Positions 1 to 4,970 of a stretch of 6,323 nucleotides of DNA are shown piece by piece. Positions within the stretch are counted from its first letter, which is position 1; the number at the start of each line of letters is the position of its first letter. A program made the position numbers and the translations under genes. The stretch is from Candidatus Saccharimonadota bacterium (lineage in GTDB: Bacteria; Patescibacteriota; Saccharimonadia; UBA4664), in assembly GCA_029288275.1 (NCBI GenBank), contig JARIHM010000075.1, positions 1 through 6,323 of the forward strand, read 5' to 3'. The notes beneath the pieces are model-generated. The model saw only the letters and a program-made list of their open reading frames with translations, ran no database searches and was not told the origin of the DNA.

Positions 1-49
1 ACGAGATAGGCTCCGGTCTCGTGGGCTCGGAGATGTGTATAAGAGACAG
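1..49 (+). other. Illumina Nextera P7 adapter contamination
   Basis: This stretch is synthetic. Positions 1-7 match the tail of the P7 flow-cell oligo, 8-15 (AGGCTCCG) sit where an 8-base i7 index belongs, and 16-49 match the 34-base Nextera read-2 transposase adapter, ending in the mosaic-end bases AGATGTGTATAAGAGACAG. The index is the reverse complement of CGGAGCCT, which I recall as Nextera index N720. The adapter is untrimmed sequence at a contig end, so genomic sequence begins at about position 50. An ATG-initiated reading frame runs from 21 through the adapter into the pilB remnant; its first ten residues are adapter translation and must not be annotated as protein. Confidence 0.98.
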
Positions 50-50
50 G

Positions 51-248
51 GGCCGCGTGGGTATTTACGAAGTATTTTCAATGACCGAGGCTATGGAGAA
101 GCTTCTATTGCAGCATGCTACTACGAGTGAAGTGCAGAACCAGGCTCAGGCTGATGGTATGCTAACGATGAAGCAAGATGGATACCTTAAGGTACTCAAC
201 GGCCTCACGACGATCGAAGAAGTTGCGCGCGTCGCAGCAGATTTCTAG
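51..248 (+). CDS. pilB: PilB C-terminal fragment (type IV pilus extension ATPase), 5' truncated by contig end
   Basis: This is the last 65 residues of a PilB/GspE-type secretion ATPase, the cytoplasmic hexameric motor that powers pilus assembly. The fragment opens with GRVGIYEVF, the conserved segment that follows the zinc-binding cysteine region in PilB. It continues with the family's closing pattern: a helix ending near residue 20, ADGMLTMKQDGYLKVLNG at about 34-51, and TTIEEVARV at 53-61. Full-length PilB proteins are usually about 550-580 residues, so roughly 90 percent, including both Walker motifs, lies outside the window. The break coincides exactly with the adapter at 1-49, so the truncation is technical. 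I see no plus-strand terminator after the stop: the hairpin at 259-288 has C-A mismatches on this strand and no following T run. GspE is the main alternative, but nearby pilT and pilC favour PilB. Confidence 0.93.
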   Translation, partial: GRVGIYEVFSMTEAMEKLLLQHATTSEVQNQAQADGMLTMKQDGYLKVLNGLTTIEEVARVAADF

Positions 249-253
249 CAATT

Positions 254-288
254 AAAAACACCCCCAAGCCCAGGCGGACTTGAGGGTG
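254..288 (-). terminator. Rho-independent terminator of the CxxC membrane protein gene
   Basis: Read on the minus strand, arms 288-276 and 271-259 pair as CACCC-t-CAAG-t-CC / GG-g-CTTG-g-GGGTG around a 4-base loop (275-272), followed by TTTTT (258-254). The two interruptions are G-U wobbles in minus-strand RNA but C-A mismatches in plus-strand RNA, and only the minus strand has the T run. The structure therefore serves the gene ending at 293 and not pilB. Confidence 0.88.
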
Positions 289-292
289 ATCA

Positions 293-862
293 TTACACCA
301 AAGTACGATCGCGGGGTGGCGTAATTACAGGGTCGGGTTCAGGATCAGGCTGGCAATGGCCGCCCCCGCCGCGAGGATGGCACCAGGGGCACCAGGGTCG
401 GAATCGATTGTGAGTGGCCATGATATACGCATAGGCCAAGAACAGGCCGTAAGCACTGGCGAGCGGAAACTTAACATACCCATCTAGGCTCAAAGAGCCC
501 AGTAAAAAGCACGCAGCAGTATCGGCGTACATAATGGCAAGGATCACGCGGGGGCGATGAGCCATCCAGAGCACTCGATGATGCTTTGCTGCTTGTTCGG
601 TGATATCCAGTGGCATCTGACGAATGCAGCGCTCGCACAATCGCCGGTCATGGTAGAGGCCGATCGTTAGGTGAAGGATGGCGAAGCCAATGTAGCAGAA
701 GAGAGCAGCATCCTGCCATCCGCTGGAGATTGGCAGTAAGAGCACTACCATCATGCCGAAGTTGATAATATAGCGCAGGTATTTGGACCAGTGGCCTACT
801 CGCATAAGTAGGTCGTGAAAGCGTGGCTCTCCAGCCGCAGAAGGGGATATGGCAAAGGGCAT
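293..862 (-). CDS. Four-helix membrane protein with paired CxxC motifs, function unknown
   Basis: This 189-residue protein has four likely membrane segments at about 30-47, 51-70, 105-125 and 131-149. A CxxC motif (C76, C79; LCERC) lies in the loop between helices 2 and 3, followed by RQMPLD. A second motif, CPWC (C158, C161), follows helix 4 with a GGGG run and another cysteine, C170. The tail is proline- and acid-rich. Two cysteine pairs next to the membrane suggest metal binding or thiol redox chemistry, but no catalytic family is recognised. The architecture recalls uncharacterised membrane proteins of Streptomyces and other actinobacteria that carry a C-x-x-C...PLD loop and a CPWC-glycine tail; this is from memory. 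The ATG at 862 is preceded by GAGGTG with 5-base spacing. It is a single-gene unit with its own promoter (about 900-908) and terminator (254-288), antisense to the pil genes. Confidence 0.8.
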   Translation of the reverse strand: MPFAISPSAAGEPRFHDLLMRVGHWSKYLRYIINFGMMVVLLLPISSGWQDAALFCYIGFAILHLTIGLYHDRRLCERCIRQMPLDITEQAAKHHRVLWMAHRPRVILAIMYADTAACFLLGSLSLDGYVKFPLASAYGLFLAYAYIMATHNRFRPWCPWCHPRGGGGHCQPDPEPDPVITPPRDRTLV

Positions 863-867
863 GAACT

Positions 868-873
868 CACCTC
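868..873 (-). promoter_or_regulatory. Ribosome binding site GAGGTG of the CxxC membrane protein
   Basis: GAGGTG on the minus strand lies five bases before the ATG at 862-860. It continues as GAGGTGA, a strong complement to the 16S 3' end, and fixes the start of the 189-residue protein. Confidence 0.75.
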
Positions 874-899
874 AAACAATTGGGTTAAGCTCCTGCATA

Positions 900-908
900 G
901 TTATAACA
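900..908 (-). promoter_or_regulatory. Candidate extended -10 promoter for the CxxC membrane protein gene
   Basis: The minus strand reads TGTTATAAC, an extended -10 element (TGn plus TATAAC, 5 of 6 to consensus). It lies about 38 bases before the ATG at 862. No convincing -35 hexamer is present, because the expected position falls in the terminator hairpin of the preceding unit; extended -10 promoters can work without one. Predicted from sequence only. Confidence 0.5.
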
Positions 909-913
909 GAATG

Positions 914-966
914 AAAAAGGCCCCGCCAGGACGTTCCACGGTATGTGGAATTCGTCCGGCGGGGCC
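914..966 (-). terminator. Strong Rho-independent terminator after the lipoprotein operon
   Basis: A long GC-rich hairpin: GGCCCCGCC (919-927) pairs with 958-966, GGACG (929-933) with 953-957, and TTCCAC (934-939) with 945-950. The loop is 940-944, with small bulges at 928 and 951-952. On the minus strand it is followed by TTTTT (918-914). It begins just past the stop of the 80-residue gene and ends the two-gene unit transcribed from about 1680. Confidence 0.93.
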
Positions 967-972
967 GGGGGC

Positions 973-1215
973 CTACATGATCGCGCAGATCAGCAGGCCG
1001 TAGATGTGGTCAGGCGTGGTGCGGGCCTCGTAGGCCACCACCCGGGCGAGCGAGGCCTCCAGCTCGGAGATCTCGGCGTTGTTCGCCAGGCTGGCCGAGG
1101 TTTCTACCTCCACTTCTTCCTCGTGGGAATCGTAGCGACCCTCCTCAAGGTTCTCGGTGAAGTAGCGCAGCCGAACCACGACTGCCCTCCGGGACTGCTG
1201 GGCCAGAGCCAACAC
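973..1215 (-). CDS. Small acidic protein of unknown function (80 aa), second gene of lipoprotein unit
   Basis: The frame is open further upstream, but a GTG at 1215-1213 is the best start. GAGAGGAG lies seven bases before it and overlaps the stop of the upstream lipoprotein gene (AAATGAGAGGAG), leaving a 13-base gap that suggests translational coupling. The 80-residue product begins with a basic, valine-rich segment (residues 9-19). An acidic run around 24-39 (EEGRYDSHEEEVEVE) and a predicted helix at about 47-65 follow, and the protein ends in the hydrophobic stretch IYGLLICAIM. No signal peptide, catalytic motif or known domain is recognised. Close spacing and the shared terminator at 914-966 imply co-expression with the lipoprotein, perhaps as a partner. 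Without homologues I cannot exclude that it is a chance frame, but the ribosome binding site, tight coupling and immediate terminator argue that it is real. Confidence 0.68.
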   Translation of the reverse strand: MLALAQQSRRAVVVRLRYFTENLEEGRYDSHEEEVEVETSASLANNAEISELEASLARVVAYEARTTPDHIYGLLICAIM

Positions 1216-1228
1216 AGTGGTGCTCCTC

Positions 1229-1645
1229 TCATTTCTGAAGGGTGACGGCCAGCTTGACGCCGGTCGGGACATCACGGGGGCCCTGCACGAACGTGTAATT
1301 GCCGGGCGGTAGGGCGGTAGTGCGGGTGCCTGTGGGCTGGTTGTTGTCGAAGCTCCGAGTAACCTGGATGATGGTGCCATCAACCTCCTTGCCGCTGCCG
1401 TCGACGAGCGCCAGATTGGTGCTGTTGCCGCCACCGGTTACTTCGAACCGGGTGCTCGCGTCGGCCGACGGTTCGGTGATGGCGAGCGAAGTGCTGCCAT
1501 TCGCGTAGGCCAGCTGTCCCTGATCGTTCAGCGTGAGCTTGACCACGTTGGCAACTCCCAGAGAGGTTGACCGAGGTAGACCGCAGCCGGACGCTAGCGC
1601 CAGTGAGCCTATCAGGGCTAAGCCCGCAATGATGAGCCGATGCAT
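1229..1645 (-). CDS. Putative small secreted lipoprotein, function unknown
   Basis: This 138-residue protein starts with a typical lipoprotein signal: a short basic start (MHR), a hydrophobic core at about 4-18, and the lipobox L-A-S-G-C with C21 as the predicted lipidated cysteine. After cleavage by signal peptidase II the mature part would be about 118 residues anchored on the outer face of the cytoplasmic membrane. The mature part is rich in G, S, T, N and V, has alternating hydrophobic residues suggesting a beta fold, and contains no further cysteine. No known domain is recognised. GGAG on the minus strand sits seven bases before the ATG at 1645. A good promoter lies 40-70 bases upstream. 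The 80-residue gene at 973-1215 follows 13 bases downstream, and both end at the terminator at 914-966. A role at the cell surface next to pilus genes is possible but unproven. Confidence 0.82.
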   Translation of the reverse strand: MHRLIIAGLALIGSLALASGCGLPRSTSLGVANVVKLTLNDQGQLAYANGSTSLAITEPSADASTRFEVTGGGNSTNLALVDGSGKEVDGTIIQVTRSFDNNQPTGTRTTALPPGNYTFVQGPRDVPTGVKLAVTLQK

Positions 1646-1684
1646 GCTGCATCTCCGGTTGTGAGGAACAGTTCAGACGGATGA

Positions 1685-1713
1685 AGTTTAGCATACTATG
1701 CAATATAAGTCAA
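1685..1713 (-). promoter_or_regulatory. Sigma70-type promoter of the lipoprotein unit
   Basis: On the minus strand, TTGACT (1713-1708, 5 of 6) and TAAACT (1690-1685, 4 of 6) are separated by exactly 17 bases. TGC just before the -10 makes it an extended -10. The start site would be near 1678, giving a leader of about 33 bases to the ATG at 1645. It lies just downstream of the terminator of the preceding minus-strand gene, as expected for an independent unit. Confidence 0.65.
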
Positions 1714-1735
1714 TTAAAGCAAGGATATTGAATGC

Positions 1736-1768
1736 AAAAAAACGCGGGCTGTGTTATCGCAGCCCGCG
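1736..1768 (-). terminator. Rho-independent terminator of the 227-aa gene
   Basis: CGCGGGCTG (1743-1751) pairs perfectly over 9 bp with CAGCCCGCG (1760-1768) around an 8-base loop. On the minus strand the stem is followed by seven T residues (1742-1736). It starts about 20 bases after the stop codon at 1790-1792. Confidence 0.93.
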
Positions 1769-1789
1769 CCTGATGAGGCGGATCTCCCG

Positions 1790-2473
1790 TTATCCGAGTA
1801 TTACCGGAGTGGCCCATTTGCCACTGCGGTAGCTTGCTCGGCGAGCATTGAACTCGGCCTTCTCGGACAATTGTACCCACCAGAGGTACAGTGCCTGAGC
1901 TTTGTCCCCAGCAAAGCCAAACGCATCGATACCCGGCAGCCAGGTATAAGGCACATCTCGCCCGTTCTGCTCACGCATGAGCGTGGGGTGGAGGCCGTAA
2001 GCGCTCATCAGCTCAAGCTGTGCGAGTGTCTCGTGTGCCGCGTGAGCCTGCCGGCGAGTCTCTGCCAGGGATCGCTCATCCCAGAACTTTCTTTCGCTCT
2101 GAGGTTTCCAGTGGGCGACTAGATTGATCCGTACCAGGTTGATTCCGTATGAGTAGGAGCGAACGTTGAAGTCCAGGAGTCGCAGGCTGCTTGTGTCGTA
2201 TACCTTACGTTCACTGCGAGGCTGCTCGCCGGCGATGACGCGCCACCACATCTCCAGGGTTTCCCGGAGGGAGCCGAACTCCACATGCAGCACAGTCAGA
2301 TCGTCAATTCGTTGCTGGCGGCTGGTTTCCTCCAGCGAGAACGCCTGGGTTAGCTCATTCTCGGTCAAGCGGCTATCCCAGTAAGTGGTGTTGTACTGGC
2401 GCAACAGCGCTAACTGCTCGTCGAGCGATAGCAGCAGTCGGCTGTAGTGCTCGACATCGGCCTGGATTGGCAT
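1790..2473 (-). CDS. Hypothetical soluble protein (227 aa), no recognised family
   Basis: The protein has no signal peptide or membrane segment, so it is probably cytoplasmic. It is rich in charged residues and tryptophan. The N-terminal part (about 5-82) looks helical, with heptad-like leucines near 13-25 and a tryptophan pair at 76-77. A middle segment around 90-122 alternates hydrophobic and polar residues and may be beta. A charged helix follows at about 127-158, and a second tryptophan pair occurs at 198-199. There are no cysteines and no nucleotide-binding, protease or DNA-binding motif that I can identify. The ATG at 2473 is preceded by GAGGGG with about 7-base spacing. A perfect -35 hexamer lies upstream and a strong terminator follows, so it is a single-gene unit divergent from pilT. 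The clean signals make it a convincing gene, but its function cannot be stated. Confidence 0.8.
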   Translation of the reverse strand: MPIQADVEHYSRLLLSLDEQLALLRQYNTTYWDSRLTENELTQAFSLEETSRQQRIDDLTVLHVEFGSLRETLEMWWRVIAGEQPRSERKVYDTSSLRLLDFNVRSYSYGINLVRINLVAHWKPQSERKFWDERSLAETRRQAHAAHETLAQLELMSAYGLHPTLMREQNGRDVPYTWLPGIDAFGFAGDKAQALYLWWVQLSEKAEFNARRASYRSGKWATPVILG

Positions 2474-2517
2474 GATTCACCCCTCATACAGTTGAAGGTA
2501 CACAGAGATGCTCGAGT

Positions 2518-2546
2518 ATTGTTGTACATAGAGCTGCATCTGTCAA
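2518..2546 (-). promoter_or_regulatory. Promoter of the 227-aa gene
   Basis: On the minus strand a perfect TTGACA (2546-2541) is followed after 17 bases by AACAAT (2523-2518, 4 of 6). The predicted start is near 2511, giving a leader of about 38 bases to the ATG at 2473. The -35 is convincing; the -10 is weak, so basal activity may be modest. Confidence 0.55.
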
Positions 2547-2571
2547 TGAAGGGCAAGGGTAGGCTACTGCC

Positions 2572-2601
2572 TATACAACGCGATCCCTCTTGTGCTTTAA
2601 T
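2572..2601 (+). promoter_or_regulatory. Candidate extended -10 promoter for pilT
   Basis: TTTAAT (2596-2601, 5 of 6) is preceded by TGC, giving an extended -10. A weak -35-like TATACA (2572-2577) lies 18 bases upstream. The start site would fall near 2608, only about 15 bases before the GTG start of pilT and barely ahead of the ribosome binding site. Predicted from sequence only. Confidence 0.4.
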
Positions 2602-2610
2602 AGACCCAAC

Positions 2611-2620
2611 GAGAGGTGAT
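2611..2620 (+). promoter_or_regulatory. Ribosome binding site deciding the GTG start of pilT
   Basis: GAGAGGTGAT is an extended complement to the 16S 3' end. Its GAGG core (2613-2616) lies six bases before GTG at 2623, supporting the non-ATG start. The start gives a PilT N-terminus of the usual length, with the ASDLHL motif at residues 20-25. Confidence 0.8.
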
Positions 2621-2622
2621 AC

Positions 2623-3693
2623 GTGGAGAAGACCGAACTCAAAATTGAAGTTTTGCTGGAGCAGGTAATCCGCTTGGATGCGTCCGACCTGCACCTTCAG
2701 GCCGGGCTGCCACCCATGCTGCGCGTGGATGGCGCCTTGCGGCCGGTTGAAGATGCGGCAGTGCTGGAGCCAACCGATGTTGAGCGCTTAACGTATTCAT
2801 TGCTCGATGACGATCAGAAAGAGATTCTCATTAAGGACAAGGAAGTGGACTTTTCGTTCGCTTTTGGTACGTATGGCCGCTTCCGGGTGAATGCCTTCCA
2901 CGAGCGGGGTAATGTGGCAGCAGCTTTGCGGCTTATCCCAGCCAAAATCCGCACGCTGGAAGAGCTACAAATGCCCAAAGTGCTGCAGGAGTTTACGAAG
3001 TTCCCGCGCGGTCTGGTGCTGGTAACCGGCCCAACTGGCTCGGGTAAGAGCACCACGCTGGCCGCTATGGTCGATATGATCAACACCGAGCGGTCGTGCC
3101 ATATCTTGACGATTGAAGACCCTATCGAGTACGCCCACCAGAGCAAAAAGAGCATCGTGGTGCAGCGCGAGATTCACTATGACACCTACAGCTTTGCCGC
3201 AGCGTTGCGGTCCAGCTTGCGCCAGGACCCGGATGTGGTACTGATTGGTGAGATGCGCGACCTGGAGACGATTGCCGCGGCTGTAACCATTGCCGAGACT
3301 GGCCACTTGGTGCTGGCCACGCTGCATACCAACAGTGCGGCGCAGTCAATCGACCGTATGATCGACGTCTTCCCGCCGCATCAGCAGCAGCAGATCCGCG
3401 TGCAGTTGGCCGGCATGTTGCAAGGCGTGGTGAGCCAGCGGCTGGTGCCGAGCATTGGCGGCGGGCGCGTAGTGGCGGCCGAGATCCTGGTGGCCACGGG
3501 CGCAGTACGCAATATTATCCGGGAGGGCAAGACGCACCAGCTGGATGCGGTGATTCAGACCGGGGCCGAATTTGGCATGCAGAGCATGGACCGTACGCTG
3601 GTGCAGCTGATCCAGCAGGGCAAGATTAGCTACGACGAAGCCAAGAACTTTGCTATTGATATGACCGAGCTTGATCGTTTGATGCGGGGCTAA
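2623..3693 (+). CDS. pilT: PilT, type IV pilus retraction ATPase
   Basis: PilT is a hexameric cytoplasmic ATPase that depolymerises the pilus, driving twitching, adhesion pulling and DNA uptake. The 356-residue protein is of normal length and appears intact. The N-terminal PAS-like domain carries ASDLHL (20-25) and GLPPMLRVDG (28-37). The RecA-like domain has Walker A GPTGSGKST (136-144), the Asp box TIEDPIEY (163-170), Walker B DPDVVLIGEMRD (202-213, with E210) and the His box TGHLVLATLHT (226-236). The C-terminal AVRNIIRE (294-301) corresponds to the AIRNLIRE motif characteristic of PilT and needed for retraction in studied homologues; this distinguishes it from PilB and GspE. Start is GTG with a strong ribosome binding site. 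It is divergent from the 227-aa gene, ends at a bidirectional terminator, and appears to be transcribed alone. Confidence 0.97.
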   Translation: MEKTELKIEVLLEQVIRLDASDLHLQAGLPPMLRVDGALRPVEDAAVLEPTDVERLTYSLLDDDQKEILIKDKEVDFSFAFGTYGRFRVNAFHERGNVAAALRLIPAKIRTLEELQMPKVLQEFTKFPRGLVLVTGPTGSGKSTTLAAMVDMINTERSCHILTIEDPIEYAHQSKKSIVVQREIHYDTYSFAAALRSSLRQDPDVVLIGEMRDLETIAAAVTIAETGHLVLATLHTNSAAQSIDRMIDVFPPHQQQQIRVQLAGMLQGVVSQRLVPSIGGGRVVAAEILVATGAVRNIIREGKTHQLDAVIQTGAEFGMQSMDRTLVQLIQQGKISYDEAKNFAIDMTELDRLMRG

Positions 3694-3711
3694 AAGCAGC
3701 GTTCCCTCAGT

Positions 3712-3741
3712 AAAAAACGACTCCGACCGGAGTCGTTTTTT
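3712..3741. terminator. Bidirectional Rho-independent terminator between pilT and the convergent gene
   Basis: CGACTCC (3718-3724) pairs with GGAGTCG (3729-3735) around the loop GACC. The stem is flanked by A6 (3712-3717) and T6 (3736-3741), so each strand gives a GC stem followed by six U residues. It lies 18 bases after the pilT stop and 7 bases after the minus-strand stop at 3749, and plausibly ends both convergent transcripts. Confidence 0.95.
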
Positions 3742-3748
3742 GTAGGCG

Positions 3749-4876
3749 CTAGCCTCGGCCTAGCAGCCGGTTTACAGTGCGGGCGAGACGGCTCTTGGGC
3801 TTGGTGGGGGCTTGCTGCTGGAGTTCAGCCAGCCGGCCAAGCGGCACGGTCTTTTGCGCGAGCTTAGTTTGGCGGCCAAATAAGCCGGCCTTTACTCGCT
3901 TTGTTACTGTAGCCCGCCCATCCTTAATTTCTTGGATCCGCCAATTGGCCTCTACATGGCCACCGGATTCTGGTGAGCGCTGTACATGTACGAATTGGCC
4001 AGCTAGCAGGCCCTCTTGCTGGGCCTTGGCATAGTTGATTGCTTCGCGGCCGTTGCGAGGTACAAAGGTACCGGCTGACTGCTCGGGCTGTTCGGACTGG
4101 AGCCTGCCATACTGCGGCGTGGGGTGCTCAAGCTGGCCAGAAAAGCGCGGAAAGTCTGCGCGGTCGGGTGCAAGCTTGGCCTCCTGTACGGCGGCCCGGG
4201 CGGCTTGAGCGCGTTCGTGCTGCTCTGGCAACTCAGGCGGCAGGGGAGCGAAGCCTTCTTGATCCGGACTAACAGCCAGGCCGATCCGTAGCTCCGGACT
4301 GCGGCCAGGCCGCGTCATTTCGTGAGCCGCTGTGGATACGTTACCCTCCACCGTTAGCATCACGCCGGGATCTTTGGTGGGTATAAACAGCGTATCCCCC
4401 TGGCGGTAGGTGTCATGGTAAATACCAGGCTCATTGGCTGAAATTTCGGGCAGGTCCCTTTGCTCTAACATCTGAGCAAAGCGGTGCGGATTCTCTTGGC
4501 CGGTGCCGAGCGCCAGATTAACCTCTTCCCAGATGGCCCGATCCGCGGCTCTGTCGTTGGCATAGTCGGTTTTTAGATGGAGGTCAAAGTTGATCGTCTC
4601 GCGCATCACTTGGTCCGTCTCGGCGACCTGATCAAGGCCGCTCATGAGCCGCTGCTTGGCCTGCTCAAAGGCCGGGAGCTCATGCTGGCTGAGTGTGGAT
4701 TCAACCCGGCTCATCATTTCGCGCATAAGCTCAGCTCGCGGCGCTAGGGTCTGCTGTCGCTCGGCCGTAGCTCTGGCCCGGGCCGTCTCGGACTCAGGGT
4801 TCAGGCGGTCATGAATGCGCGCCGAGCGCTGCTCAGTGGTCTCGTGTTCTGGAATTGGGTGATGCGATTCCGGCAT
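3749..4876 (-). CDS. Hypothetical charged multidomain protein (375 aa), possible SH3-like C-terminal domain
   Basis: No family is recognised with confidence. The chosen start is the second of two adjacent ATGs (4876-4874), seven bases after AAGGAG; the first, at 4879, is only four bases away and also possible. Residues 1-130 are highly charged and likely mostly helical, with an Arg/Glu/Ala-rich stretch at 18-60. Residues 150-205 look more globular (GIYHDTYRQGDTLFIP). A proline-, glutamine- and glutamate-rich linker follows at about 207-268. Residues 292-353 look like a compact beta domain (FVHVQRS, NWRIQEI, ATVTKRV, KTVPLGRL), reminiscent of small SH3-like or charged domains at the ends of Saccharibacteria hypothetical proteins; that is only an impression. 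A basic tail (357-375) ends in RLLGRG. There is no signal peptide or membrane segment and no cysteine. It converges with pilT, shares its terminator, and diverges from pilC. Confidence 0.8.
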   Translation of the reverse strand: MPESHHPIPEHETTEQRSARIHDRLNPESETARARATAERQQTLAPRAELMREMMSRVESTLSQHELPAFEQAKQRLMSGLDQVAETDQVMRETINFDLHLKTDYANDRAADRAIWEEVNLALGTGQENPHRFAQMLEQRDLPEISANEPGIYHDTYRQGDTLFIPTKDPGVMLTVEGNVSTAAHEMTRPGRSPELRIGLAVSPDQEGFAPLPPELPEQHERAQAARAAVQEAKLAPDRADFPRFSGQLEHPTPQYGRLQSEQPEQSAGTFVPRNGREAINYAKAQQEGLLAGQFVHVQRSPESGGHVEANWRIQEIKDGRATVTKRVKAGLFGRQTKLAQKTVPLGRLAELQQQAPTKPKSRLARTVNRLLGRG

Positions 4877-4883
4877 CATAATT

Positions 4884-4889
4884 CTCCTT
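4884..4889 (-). promoter_or_regulatory. Ribosome binding site AAGGAG of the 375-aa gene
   Basis: AAGGAG on the minus strand is followed by AATT and then ATGATG. Spacing is four bases to the first ATG and seven to the second, which favours the second (4876-4874) as the start. The frame stays open to 4918, but the upstream codons lie before this site and encode no recognisable extension. Confidence 0.7.
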
Positions 4890-4911
4890 GTGCTTATCAT
4901 ACCGCAACAGC

Positions 4912-4940
4912 TCGTCATATTGGCAAAGACGCGGTATTAT
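4912..4940 (+). promoter_or_regulatory. Candidate pilC promoter
   Basis: TCGTCA (4912-4917, 4 of 6) and TATTAT (4935-4940, 5 of 6) are separated by 17 bases on the plus strand. The predicted start is near 4947, inside the palindrome at 4944-4956, with a leader of about 24 bases to the pilC ATG. A protein bound to the palindrome would occlude the initiation site. Confidence 0.45.
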
Positions 4941-4961
4941 AGACATAACCGTTATGGTCAA
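4936..4961 (-). promoter_or_regulatory. Candidate promoter of the 375-aa gene, overlapping that of pilC
   Basis: The minus strand has a perfect TATAAT (4941-4936), and TTGACC (4961-4956) upstream resembles a -35 box. The spacing is only 14 bases, shorter than usual, so either the promoter is weak or regulated, or the -35 match is accidental. The start would be near 4929, with a leader of about 50 bases. The spacer contains the palindrome at 4944-4956. Confidence 0.4.
4944..4956. promoter_or_regulatory. Perfect 13-bp palindrome, candidate operator
   Basis: CATAAC-C-GTTATG has 6-bp arms that are exact reverse complements around one central base. It lies at the predicted pilC transcription start and within the spacer of the opposing promoter, a position suited to a dimeric repressor controlling both directions. 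The arms are short, so chance is possible; no regulator gene is present in the window. Confidence 0.4.
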
Positions 4962-4970
4962 TGGAGTGTC

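Noticed and set aside
21..248. Complete 75-residue ORF beginning with ATG at 21
   Set aside because: The start and first ten codons are adapter sequence; only 51-248 is genomic and it is a truncated pilB.
884..966. Possible integron attC site: GTTAAGC at 884-890 near a long imperfect hairpin
   Set aside because: GTTAAGC fits the GTTRRRY core by chance, but no matching RYYYAAC partner is placed correctly, and the hairpin with its T run is fully explained as a terminator.
815..1508. Several open frames opposite or overlapping the lipoprotein unit, including the long frame at 973-1434 on the minus strand
   Set aside because: The plus-strand frames lack ribosome binding sites and mirror real minus-strand genes. 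The 973-1434 frame overlaps the lipoprotein extensively; only its part from the GTG at 1215 has a good ribosome binding site.
4890..4970. Upstream extension of pilC from an ATG at 4890
   Set aside because: The added residues overlap the predicted promoter and palindrome and do not resemble a PilC N-terminus. The ATG at 4971 has a ribosome binding site and gives the family's usual length.
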